From Zygaena filipendulae (taxonomy: Eukaryota > Arthropoda > Insecta > Lepidoptera > Zygaenidae), in assembly GCA_907165275.2 (NCBI GenBank), contig OU015673.1:2805001-2869000 (forward strand): DNA of 64,000 nt, in the 5' to 3' direction. The stretch's first letter is position 1, and every line of letters begins with the position of its first letter. Both the position numbers and the translations under genes were made by a program. This document shows positions 55,348 to 64,000 of this stretch, piece by piece. The notes beneath the pieces were generated by a model. That model saw nothing but the letters and a program-made list of their open reading frames with translations, did no database searches and was not told the DNA's origin.

Positions 55348-58300
55348 TTAAAACTTGTAGTTTCTTATGCCACTGGCCATTAGAGCTGCAGCAATAAAAT
55401 GCATATTCTCAAAGGCATCAAACGTCCTGGATTTGCAGTGATAGAAGAGATGGTCATCCACCTCTTCACCCCTAGGACAAGTGTGGAAGAATATCCAGTC
55501 ACAGCAACTGCATTTTAATATGTCCTGCAAAAAAATAATTTAAATATTTTCACAGTAGCCACAACACAGTTGCAACCACTAATCTCTATCTTAAATGAGA
55601 GCTATAAACTGTTTATTCCATACAAAATTTTAAAAACTTTTCTCCTTGGGTAATATACTAGAACTAGACATAATATTTTTTAAATTAACCATTAGATGAT
55701 GAATGAGAAAAATAAAAGTACAGGCAATGCTTATCATTTTATATTTATGGATGGAACAAACCGCTTCGCTGAGTTTGAACTCCTTAATCTTGTCTTTTTT
55801 ACAAGTAGTTGGACCGGCGATGGCTACGCTCGTCTGATGCAGGACGTCCTCTTTGGTGACGCATTGCTCGCAAGACGTATGGGATTGAGAAGTCATATCT
55901 TCACTGGCCTTGTACAGCAGGGGACTTACGGGACATTTCTGTGAGAAATTACCGCCAGTAAAAAAATAAAATAAAAAGTTAATATCTTATTAACTACTAA
56001 CTGTTCCCTGCGTTAATTAATTTAGGAGTTAAAACTCCGTGTACCTAATTCGTTTTTAGTCGACCTCTGCTACCTATAAATCTATCTCTATACCTGCCAA
56101 ATTTCAGCTTCATAGGTCAAATAGTTTTATAGTTTGTGTGTGGGTATAGTCAGTGAGAGATCTGTTTGACATAACCTTTTTACGACAAATCTGTTGAACT
56201 GATTGCCATAAAATTTGCCAAAGAGATAGACTGCGTCCTAAATCCTAACTAATACTGAGAAAGGTCATATAAGCTTAGTTAGGTTAGTTAGGCCCTTTTT
56301 TACCTATTCAAAAGCCATTATAGGCATATTTCAAAGACATCTTTGGCATATATATTTATTTTACTAGCTGTCGCCCGCAGTTTCACCCGTGGTAATTTGA
56401 ATTTTCCCTCAGGAATTCCAGGATAGCCTACTTTCGTCTGGAATGACTATCTATTGTATTGGTGAAAATCACATGACAGACAGACGCGGCGCTGAACTTT
56501 GTTTAATAATATTATGTACCTAAGGATTTAAACTTATTGCACATGTTGATACAAAAGGTAGACTTAATGCCGTGGTGGCATTCTCTGCCAGTCAACCGTC
56601 AAGATAGCAGAAAATGTGCATGTTCTATTCAATAAAAGCAGCTTACGTCACAGCAACATTTGAACTTGATATTGGCTCCCAGCATAGGTGATAGAAGCAG
56701 ATATGAGTTGAGTACCGGATGTGGTGCTCCTAAGTACGATATATTCACGGAACTCATCGTGCCGAATTCTTCCTGGAGCAGAAGACATTACAACTAAATA
56801 AATAATCTACTGGTAAGTCTGTACATAGTGTAGTGTAGAGGTTAAACGCTTTTATAGAGTTAATATTACCTATAATACCTACATGGTTTCCCTGTGAAAT
56901 AAATATCTACAACTAAAATAATATAAAAGTCTTATATTCCGCCTCCGAAATTTAAAAAGGGTTATAGAACAGCTAGCATATTATCCTTATACCTAATCTA
57001 AAAAGAGCGCCTTATAATTTTTACCGAGCAATGTCACAGTGTATTACAAGTAGGTACAAAAAAAATAATATATCCATAGTTACTTTCTGCACTATTTGAC
57101 GCCTTTAATTTGAAACTAGCAATGCTACAGTAGGTACTCAAGTATGTAAGATAGATACCAGAATCCAGTCACATTTGCATTCCATCATCTCGTCTAGGTA
57201 CTTACTCGTCGTTTCTGAAGACCCAAATCTAGTAACTAATTAATAATCCTTAAGTACTATTTTTATAAATCCGAAAGTGAGTTTCTTTGTATGTTTATTT
57301 GTTACGCTTTCACGACTTAACGGCTCAACCGATCACCATGAATTTTTTTATAGACGTCCGGCGTACAGAGAAGGACATAGGGTAGGTAGTTTTTATCCCG
57401 GAATACTCCGAAATTATCGAAGGTAAAACTGCATAAAATTTTGCATGGGTAGGTAGGTACTGCCCGTACAGACATGGATATAGAGTTTTTTTATCCCGGA
57501 AATCCGAATTATCCGAAATTCGGGGAACAGCTAGTAGGTACCTACTAAATATCCCGTAAAGAGCGAACACGTGGTCACCACGCAAAAAGACCATAACCAT
57601 CTGATAACTGTTAATCCATGCTTACAATGATGGCCATCACGGTAGCCAAGGCTTGTATGCTGGCGTGGGTACGCGAGCGCATGCACATGACAGGCACCTC
57701 GGACTGCTCGGCGAGCCGCTGGACGCACATATGTGTGTTCGTGCTCACGAATATCGCGTCCGCCATAGCTGAGAATATTCTGAAACACTTTCCGCAATTA
57801 GCTCGGCTGGTATTGCACAATTAGCACTGCAAATAAAATTTATTTACAAGCTATTCCCGGAGTTCGCCATTTGTACTTGTTGTGCAATAAAGAATGAATA
57901 AATAAATAAATAAATAAGTTCTCGCGGGAATTCCACCATAAAAACTATCCTGTGTCCTTCTCTATACCCCCGACAACTTGAATGCAAAATTTCATGATGA
58001 TTGGCTGAGTCTTTAAGGCGTGATAGCGTAACAAACAAAAACCTTACTAGCTGTTCACCGCGGTTTCACCCGTGGTAATTTCAGAGTTCCCGCGGGAATT
58101 TCGGGATAAAACGTACCCTATGTCCTTCTCTGTACCCCTGACAACGTGTACGCAAAATTTCATGATGATCGATTGAGCCGTTAAGGCGTGAAAGCGTTAA
58201 AAACAAACCAACAAACGCACTTTCGCATTTATAATATTAGTAAGGCCTAATCAATATAAATATAAAAAGCAAGGTTATTTCAGAAATTACTGGACCGATT

Positions 58301-59469
58301 TTTATGATTCTTCAACAAGGTAATCTTATTGCTTGAATGTAAAAGGTAGTAAGCCAATGTGAGAGCCAATGTGAGAGAGCGGAATCCGTGCTAGGATATC
58401 CCGTGTTACGGATTCCGGCCCCCATCCTCAGAGCAATGGTTAAAACAAAAATAAAACAAAGAAAATAAAGCTAAAAGAAAGAAAGTAGGATTTAAGTATA
58501 ATATTATACTCTACGACCTTGTGTGTGTGTTTGTATGTGTGCGTGTGCGTGCATGCGTGTGTGTGTGTGTGTGTGTGTGTAATGTATGTATATTAAACTA
58601 GCTTGCCCCGCGGTTTCACCCGCGTGAGTTTCAGAGTTCCCGCAGGAACTATTTTCTTTCTAAAATAAAAGTAGCCTAAGTTACTCCTTATAACATCAGC
58701 CAGTGAAAGTCATGTTAAAATTGATCCAGCCGTTTTAGAGATTATTCGGAACAAACAGACACACAGAAAAATTTTAATTTTTTTTTTATGTGAGTACCGT
58801 ACCGTCAGTATATACCTACCTACTTAAAATGCTTTAGTGAAAGCTTTTAATTTAGAATTACAAACAGACACTTCAATTTTATTTATATGTATCTGTAAGT
58901 ATATAGATGTACCTACCTAAGTACCTACCTATATATACTCTTTTTTTATGACATAGGGGGCAAACGGGCAAGTGGTACACCTGATGGTGATTACCGCCGC
59001 CCATAGACATCTGCAACACCAGAAGGCTTGCAGGTGCGTTGCCGACCTGGAATAGGGATGGGATCTGGCTTTTAAGTGGGGCTGCCGGAACACACTATAG
59101 CTATAGTTCGGAAGTTGGTTCATTTAAAAAACGTACCTACCTAACTGCTCTACAGTTAGTTTTATATCACTAGGTTGGTACTTTGTATACTATTGTTTAG
59201 TTGCAATAAGTTCACGTCTCGAAGGGGTAAGCAGGGACTGCGGATCACTTTTTGTTTTGCGTGAGCAGCATTGACCCTCAGCAGAACATTACATTTTTAT
59301 TTGATACTTTTTGCAATCACCTGCCATTGTAGTCGTGCTCCCACACCACGTCATCGACAATAGTAACGTCATAAGCACCCAGCAATGTCGCAGCCTTCGA
59401 AACGGCCATATTTAGCACCGGTTCGTTGACCTCTTGGAGAATCATCACTTTGGCGTTAGACAAAACATC
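55348..59469 (-). CDS. Ornithine carbamoyltransferase-like protein (probable pseudoenzyme), 5' partial, five exons
   Basis: Exons, 5' to 3': 59,321-59,469; 57,626-57,806; 56,647-56,772; 55,762-55,938; 55,348-55,524 (stop TAA). All phases agree and give 269 residues; the N-terminal ~70 are missing. The fold is OTC: FSAMADAIFV aligns with human LSSMADAVLA, EEFGTMSSVNISYLG with the LTLSWIGDG region, and DWIFFHTCPRGEEVDDHLFY with [21 protein letters not shown]. Key motifs have changed: the carbamoyl-phosphate loop STRTR is NEPVLN, HPxQ reads HASIQ, the SMG loop is AGPTTCKKDK, and the catalytic Cys of HCLP is Thr. So it should fold but not make citrulline. Splice sites are mostly canonical; exon 2's acceptor (ATACCAG) is weak. 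Mitochondrial location cannot be judged without the N-terminus. Confidence 0.85.
56364..56640 (-). mobile_element. Lep1-type fragment and inverted LINE tail in OTC-like intron
   Basis: CTAG at 56,364 with CTGTCGCCCGCAGTTTCACC. Then from about 56,525 comes the inverted LINE tail (GTAGACTTAATGCCGTGGTG, CATTCTCTGCCAGTCAACC), the same family as 35.2 kb. Confidence 0.55.
57247..57534 (+). mobile_element. Lep1-type repeat in OTC-like intron
   Basis: TTTATAAATCCGAAAGTGAG, TTACGCTTTCACGACTTAAC and CGATCACCATGAA, a partial duplication of the interior, and GGGGAACAG + CTAG at 57,531. Confidence 0.65.
57846..57920 (+). mobile_element. LINE 3' tail in OTC-like intron
   Basis: AGTTCGCCATTTGTACTTGT, TGTGCAATAAAGAATGAATA then AATA repeats; same terminus as 35,200-35,275. 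Confidence 0.6.
57921..58243 (-). mobile_element. Two Lep1-type repeats in OTC-like intron
   Basis: 57,921-58,040 keeps CTCGCGGGAATTCCACCATA and ATTTCATGATGATTGGCTGA. 58,047-58,243 starts with CTAG and is nearly consensus through TTTATAATATTAGTAAGG. Confidence 0.7.
58521..58580 (+). repeat. (GT)n microsatellite, interrupted
   Basis: Alternating GT with GC and AT variants (TGTGCGTGTGCGTGCATGCG) over about 60 bases. Could adopt Z-DNA. Confidence 0.85.
58598..58790 (-). mobile_element. Lep1-type repeat, divergent
   Basis: CTAG at 58,598, CTTGCCCCGCGGTTTCACCC, CGTGAGTTTCAGAGTTCCCG and ATCCAGCCGTTTTAGAG. Confidence 0.6.
58940..59105. mobile_element. SINE/MITE fragment, CACCTGATGGTGATTACCG type
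   Basis: TTTTTTTATGACATAGGGGG, AGTGGTACACCTGATGGTG, CACCAGAAGGCTTGCAGGTG and GCGTTGCCGACCTGG make up a dispersed lepidopteran repeat. A shorter piece is at 61,616-61,670. Confidence 0.55.
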
Positions 59470-59759
59470 CTGTAAACCAAATATAACAAAGGATGGAATG
59501 AAAATGATCGAGTACAAGGAAAATGGCAGGTTAAAACTACGACGAATCACAAGTGGCTGTAGGAGGAAGCATTGCGGTCGGTGACGGAAAATTGTCTGTA
59601 GGTAGGAGGAAGTGTTCGTGAAATAACTGGTAAACTATAAGGAAACGAACTGCTCCCGATAACTGATGAGACAAGGTAAATTCGTATAAAATAAGACAAA
59701 ACCAGCTGTTTTGAATGACAAATGCAAAAGTCGATTAAAAGACATTTAAAAGAAAATTG

Positions 59760-59900
59760 AGGATTCCGGAATCGAAATACTCCATGTCCTTATCTGTACC
59801 CCCGACAATGCAAAGTTCATGATGATCGGTTGAGTAGTTACGGTGCGAAAGTTAACAGAGGGACAGACTTACTTACGCATCTAGAAGATTAGTAGGTATA
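59760..59900 (-). mobile_element. Lep1-type fragment
   Basis: GGATTCCGGAATCGAAATAC, TCATGATGATCGGTTGAGTA and AGTAGGTATAG. Right of the last OTC-like exon found; the missing N-terminal exon(s) should lie in this direction, but none was recognised up to 64 kb. Confidence 0.45.
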
Positions 59901-60048
59901 GATTTATTAAATGTTTGTGTTATTAAATATTTTTGTTGAACTGATATTGCAATTCCGTTGTACCTTTGATACATGAAAGCTCATTAAATAAAGTACTATA
60001 TCAAATTCAGTTGCACACACTAATGTGGGAAGAATTTGCAAATCACCC

Positions 60049-60451
60049 TCACTATTATAAATGGGAATTGTGGATTTGTTTGTTACGCTTTCACGCCTTA
60101 TCTACCTAGGTACTCAACTGTCCCACCGATCATCGTGAGATTTTGCATAGCCACACCTCTTCAAGGGTACAGAGTAGGTATACCGTATAAGTAAGTACAT
60201 AGGGTAGTTTTTATAACGGAACTCCCGCGGAAACTAAGAAATTAACCACGGGAAACAGCTATTCTATATCTATACTAATAATATAAAGGGGTAAAGTTTG
60301 TGAGTTTGTGAATTGTAAGTTTGTGAGGTTGTAGGGGTATAATGAAGGGATTTTAAAAATTCTTTCACATATAGAAAGCTCAGTGACATAGGGTAGTTTT
60401 TATCCTGGAATTCTCGCGTGTTTTCACCCGCGGGGGACAGGCGACAGCTAG
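60049..60451 (+). mobile_element. Two Lep1-type repeats in tandem
   Basis: First: CACTATTATAAATGGGAATT, TTACGCTTTCACGCC, ACCACGGGAAACAGCTATTC. Second: ACTAATAATATAAAGGGGTA, GTAGTTTTTATCCTGGAATT, GCGACAG + CTAG at 60,448. Confidence 0.6.
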
Positions 60452-60470
60452 TATAATGTGTAACTGCATA

Positions 60471-60708
60471 TGGACGCAGATAAGCAATAACATGTTAACC
60501 CACAAAATTAAGTTATTGATTCAGAACGATTTATTGCGAGTTAGGGAACGTTTTTTAATTATGTGTTTACCTTATTACAATGATTAAATATGTAACTAAA
60601 TATTGAACATAAAAAATGTTGATACAAAATGGCGCTCCTACTTTTAAAACACGATTTACTCAAAATTTCTCCAGTATGCGTTAACACACTATTGCTTATC
60701 TACGTCCA
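60471..60708 (+). mobile_element. 238-base MITE, TGGACGCAGATAAGCAATA family
   Basis: Starts TGGACGCAGATAAGCAATA and ends TTGCTTATCTACGTCCA; flanked by TA on both sides (GCATA... and ...CATATA). Interior as in the 19.8 kb copy. Confidence 0.8.
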
Positions 60709-60994
60709 TATATATAAGCCTGGATTAAACTTCGCCGATTCCTGACCAAAATTCGCACAAAAGCGGCAAAGTTTCGTTCTTGTCGTTTCTAATCTAAACT
60801 CGCATATACGAAATATTTACGACAACTTTGTCTAACAAAAGGCATGTCCAAAACAATCCGGTAACAAAATAACATTGTTGAAAAGTTAATGTTACATGAG
60901 TACCTACAAGTGTATTTCTTTTTCATGACTGTAAGATAATATGTATACATAATATGATGTGATGTGTATTTTGTACTCAAATTGTCCAAATTAA

Positions 60995-61110
60995 TGACAG
61001 CATCTTTGTTCTAGCAGTTAGCGTACCCGCTAGCAGTCAGGCATAGCGGGTTTGAATCCCGCATCTATCAGGGTTAACATTTATATCATGAACATTGCTG
61101 TTCAAAAGTA
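60995..61110 (+). mobile_element. tRNA-derived SINE
   Basis: TTCTAGCAGTTAGCGTACCC resembles an A box, and GCGGGTTTGAATCCCGC a B box in its arm. TTATATCATGAACATTGCTG follows. It shares the B-box arm and following bases with 63,800-63,855. No full cloverleaf, so not scored as a tRNA gene. Confidence 0.5.
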
Positions 61111-61329
61111 TCAAAGCATGGTCAGTAGCAGAAACATATAATCAATTTTAACAGTCGTTGAATCTTATTACCTACGATAAAAATAAAGTTCAACGCTTGA
61201 CGAGTGGTTACATATTTTTGCTGTTGACTGTACATAATTATGTCAGTGAAGTAGTTGAGTACTGAGTATCTTTATTTATTTTAGGACCGGGTTGTGCAGC
61301 TGTGTGATAATTTCCAAGAGTTTATTAAT

Positions 61330-61420
61330 TTATTTAAAGAACTTTATTGCACTTTATCGTACAAAAAGCGGACTTAATGGCTAAGGCACTCTCTACCAGT
61401 CAACCTTTTGGCTATGTGAT
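61330..61420 (-). mobile_element. LINE 3' tail, inverted
   Basis: CTTTATTGCACTTTATCGTA, AAGCGGACTTAATGGCTAAG and CACTCTCTACCAGTCAACC match the 35.2 kb tail on the opposite strand. Confidence 0.6.
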
Positions 61421-61704
61421 AGTTTAGTGGCAGGTTACAGAAAATTATTTTCCATCCACAAATAAAAAGTTCCTTTTCAATTAATAACTTTTTCATTACT
61501 CATACTCGGAAAGTAGGTCTGAAGTTGCCTGAGAAGCGGGTTGAAAGTAACACTTTTCAGCCCTAGGGAGAATCGCTTTCAACTGACAGCTGGATACTGC
61601 AGAAACTCAAGTTTCTTTTTTATGTCATAGGGGGCATACTTACTGGCCAGTAGCACACCTGATGGTTGATTTATTTTTGTAAAATAAAATTCACTCATTT
61701 TTTT

Positions 61705-61886
61705 CTTTAGCTAATTCCTATTTTTATTTTGACTTTCCTTGCATTCGTAATGAAAAGCACAGTGTTATCCTCGGGAGAAAGACTTATTTAATCCCTCGAT
61801 CTATTGGCGCCTCGCTACGTTCGGGCGCCAAACCCCGTCTCGGGATTAAATAAGTTACTTTCACCCCTAGGATAACAATGTACTAT
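61705..61886 (+). mobile_element. MITE with central palindrome (full copy)
   Basis: Matches 15,381-15,506 at both ends and adds a centre in which TGGCGCC / GGCGCCA and TTATTTAATCCC / GGGATTAAATAA pair. CAGTGTTATCC and GGATAACAATG are the inverted ends. Confidence 0.65.
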
Positions 61887-61914
61887 TCCATCCATGCTAA
61901 TATTTTTAACACGG

Positions 61915-62085
61915 AAGCTACCTACTCTTTCTGTCTGCTACCTTTCCGCGTATTACCTGCTCAACCGATAATTATGATAAATTTTGAATACCTACACATG
62001 TCAGGGTTATAGAAAGGGATATAGGGTAGGTACACTTTATCCCGGTATTCCCACGGGAACTTCTAACTTAACACCGGTGAAACCA
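61915..62085 (+). mobile_element. Lep1-type fragment
   Basis: TTCTGTCTGCTACCTTTCCG, TGCTCAACCGATAATTATGA, TTATCCCGGTATTCCCACGG and AACACCGGTGAAACC; no CTAG end. Confidence 0.5.
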
Positions 62086-62362
62086 AGCTGCCTTTTCTTT
62101 GTTTATTAATTTCGTGAAATACTTATACATACATATGTAAATTTTCGTCTAAAAGTATATTCACACAAACGCAAGCTAGGTAAATAGGTGCTGCGATGTG
62201 TATTAAAAAGTGTAACAATATAATGGATGGTTTTCTGACTCTAAGAACAAGCCGGCGCTCCAGTGGTTTTGTTATTGGTGCCCCTTCTCCGCCATCCCAT
62301 AACATAACTGTCGTCAGACGTCGAACTAGGTATGTACTTTACAAACAAACCAATGCACTGAC

Positions 62363-62500
62363 GTTTTTAGATTTTCGCGTTTTGAGCACATTATATTATG
62401 TAAAATTACGCGGGACTTGAACGCGATGTTTTTCATTACTTACCTTTTTTGCGCGTTCGCGCAAACATCGCGTTCAAGTCCCACGTAATTTTACGTAATA
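62363..62500. repeat. Hairpin element between 12-base direct repeats
   Basis: GTAAAATTACGCGGGACTTG-AACGCGATGTTT is inverted as AAACATCGCGTTCAAGTCCC-ACGTAATTTTAC. CAATGCACTGAC occurs just outside both sides (62,351-62,362 and 62,501-62,512), as if duplicated on insertion. Confidence 0.65.
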
Positions 62501-62742
62501 CAATGCACTGACTTCTATATTCGCAACACAAGTAGGAGAAATCCATGCCTAAAGCGTCTGATCTGGTGGTAATGGCCATGTTGTTGTAGCCGTGACGAAA
62601 AACGTGTCGGTGAAAGGGTTAAATCAAAATTATTTGAATGTCACTAAAGTAGATATTGTTCCAAAAACTAGGTACTGATTCTGTAGAAGTAGGTATAGCT
62701 CAGGTACCTACATATTAAGTTACTCTATGGTACCTACTATAC

Positions 62743-63115
62743 CATTGATTCCCAAAGTGGTCCAGGTGGACCCCCAGGGGTCCACGGGAGCCTGACAGGG
62801 GTCTACGCTTGCGTGGAAAAAAAAATGGGGGTCCACAACTGTTGGATGAAGATGCTTTTTAGATTGACCTTGAAACTTAGCTTAAATGAAATCCACTCAC
62901 ATCATAATCAAAACAATATAAATTCTCACCTTTTTTTCGAAAATTTTTAACTCATAGTTGATTGAAAAATAGCCACAACACAGTATGCCATAAATATAAT
63001 ATACTTTTTTCGGGTTTCGGAAGTGAGTTAGTAAATGTAATAGCTGCAGGGGGTCTACCAGATCCAGCAAAATGTTTAAAGTGGTCTATGAGAAAAAAAA
63101 GTATGGGAACCTCTG
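62743..63115 (-). mobile_element. hAT-type MITE with 8-base target duplications
   Basis: CATTGATTCCCAAAGTGGTC at the left, and on the complement CAGAGGTTCCCATACTTTTT at the right. Flanks TACTATAC (62,735-62,742) and TACTTTAC (63,116-63,123) agree at 7 of 8 bases. The CA(g)NG..TCCCA start and 8-base duplication are typical of hAT elements. The interior has GTGGACCCCCAGGGGTCCAC; no transposase. Confidence 0.8.
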
Positions 63116-63119
63116 TACT

Positions 63120-63575
63120 TTACTATACATTTAGTATGTTTTAGTCACTGACACAAACTGTCGGTGACGAACAGCGATCGTGTATGCTGCAGAATACACG
63201 ATTCCTGGTACCAACTAATAGGAACTGTTATTATTACCGACTAATAAGTAGGAAATGTGATTAGTATTCTATCATCGTTTCCGGGGAGACAACGGGCATG
63301 ACCAATTAATTATATTTGTCTTATTCGTCACGGACCACGGACGAAACGTGACCGTGCTGTCACCGCTCGCTCTTACTAATTTATAGTGACACCTTTGGTC
63401 TGGTGGTCAGTAACCGGCCCCCTTGGCCAAGTTGATCCGAGATCTTTAACGCTAGGCAAACTCTTTGCTATAGCAAACTAAAGAACGTAATCCTCATGTC
63501 AGGTGGTTACGAAAAATCGTCTAATAAAAAGTCAAATTTTACGTGACCACGTGACACGCAGAGGACTGAGGAAAC
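63120..63575. other. No gene recognised
   Basis: Slightly richer in GC than average. CGTCACGGACCACGGACGAA at about 63,326 stands out, but no ORF, exon or repeat family was identified. Confidence 0.4.
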
Positions 63576-63579
63576 ATTT

Positions 63580-63708
63580 GATAAGATAAGATAAGATAAG
63601 ATAAGATAAGATAAGATAAGATAAGATAAGATAAGATAAGATAAGATAAGATAAGATAAGATAAGATAAGATAAGATAAGATAAGATAAGATAAGATAAG
63701 ATAAGATA
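63580..63708 (-). repeat. (GATAA)n / (TTATC)n array, about 25 units
   Basis: Pure pentanucleotide repeat. On the minus strand it directly follows GCTAAATAAAGTATATCTTA, so it looks like the simple-repeat tail of a retroelement that then expanded. The poly-LSYLI reading frame across it is an artefact. Confidence 0.9.
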
Positions 63709-63719
63709 TACTTTATTTA

Positions 63720-63860
63720 GCAATATAAACACATACACTATTATGTATAATTATTGTAGATTGGCTTTGGGGGCAATCTGGCTAAGAGGGCTGACCAAGT
63801 ATCGCGGGCTTGATACCCGCGTCAAGATAGACATAAACTCGTAAATTATGAACTTTTCGT
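63720..63860. mobile_element. SINE or LINE fragment with tRNA-like box
   Basis: GGGGGCAATCTGGCTAAGAG, GCGGGCTTGATACCCGC and TAAATTATGAAC. The box is nearly symmetric, so orientation is ambiguous: it is either the body of the minus-strand element tailed by (TTATC)n or a plus-strand SINE like 61.0 kb. Lep1-like sequence (GGTGAAAACCGCATGAAAAT) continues from 63,905 to the right edge. Confidence 0.45.
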
Positions 63861-64000
63861 TTACCTACCATGATTCTGAATAATTTATGGAGCAAAGTAT
63901 CTATTGGTGAAAACCGCATGAAAATTCGTTCAGTAGTTTTTTTAGTTTATCGCGAACAGACAGAATCATATATGTAGTGAGTGAATAATACATGTCCAAG

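Noticed and set aside
57610..57820. Reading the second OTC-like exon from the TTTGCAG acceptor at 57,829
   Set aside because: That join puts the exon in a frame that stops after 26 codons; the ATACCAG acceptor keeps the OTC-like frame and exact phase.
60995..61080. tRNA gene (also considered at 26,760, 36,020 and 63,790)
   Set aside because: Only A/B-box-like arms are present; no complete acceptor stem or anticodon arm, and copies carry SINE bodies and tails.
62123..62420. ORFs considered as the missing OTC-like N-terminal exon
   Set aside because: Neither strand reads like the OTC N-terminus, and no donor in the required phase was found.
63580..63708. CRISPR-like regular repeats
   Set aside because: A simple pentamer array without spacers in a eukaryotic genome; no CRISPR array exists in this window.
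63532..63738. ORF with poly-LSYLI
   Set aside because: Translation of the (GATAA)n array.

Overview
The window looks like nuclear DNA of a moth or butterfly (Lepidoptera). Most of it is AT-rich, with introns and single-copy host exons scattered through dense repeats. The recurrent repeats fit this order: dozens of fragments of the lepidopteran Lep1-type (Helitron-like) repeat ending in CTAG, tRNA-derived SINEs, several LINE 3' tails ending in TAAA runs, and many terminal-inverted-repeat MITEs. No bacterial or viral genes were seen. All family names come from recognising sequence by eye; no database was searched.

Layout. 1-5.4 kb: a GC-rich, structurally intact Jockey-clade LINE whose ORF1 runs in from the left edge and whose ORF2 (endonuclease plus reverse transcriptase) is uninterrupted; a 505-base internal piece of the same family sits at 7.9-8.4 kb between 13-base direct repeats. 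8.9-13.6 kb: MITEs and a 1.3 kb hairpin-bearing repeat. 13.8-15.2 kb, minus strand: two exons of an arthropod-type ABCH (ABCG23-like) lipid transporter, encoding the N-terminus and Walker A; the rest lies off the left edge or is lost. 15.4-42 kb: mainly repeats, including seven (window-wide) copies of a MITE carrying paired CREB/ATF-type TGACGTCA sites, a decayed pogo-type element and a truncated LINE. The only host-like coding sequence there is a small one-membrane-span ORF at 30.0 kb. A possible promoter or first exon lies at 43.0-43.2 kb.

46-53 kb, minus strand: a local cluster of paralogous PHD-finger-like proteins with a short C-terminal helix: an intronless, Lys/Glu-rich member (46.2-47.3 kb), an orphan terminal exon (48.0 kb), and a complete two-exon member (49.7-52.9 kb). 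54.1-54.6 kb, plus strand: mRpS25, a mitochondrial small-subunit ribosomal protein, in one exon. Convergent to it, 55.3-59.5 kb on the minus strand: five exons of an ornithine-carbamoyltransferase-fold protein in which nearly all catalytic motifs are altered, so probably a pseudoenzyme; its N-terminal exon(s) were not found. 60-64 kb: repeats, including a hAT-type MITE with 8-base target duplications and a (GATAA)n array.

The genes do not form an operon or pathway. Two products are expected in mitochondria (mRpS25 and perhaps the OTC-like protein). The most unusual candidates are the OTC-like pseudoenzyme, the PHD-like cluster, and the CRE-bearing MITE family.
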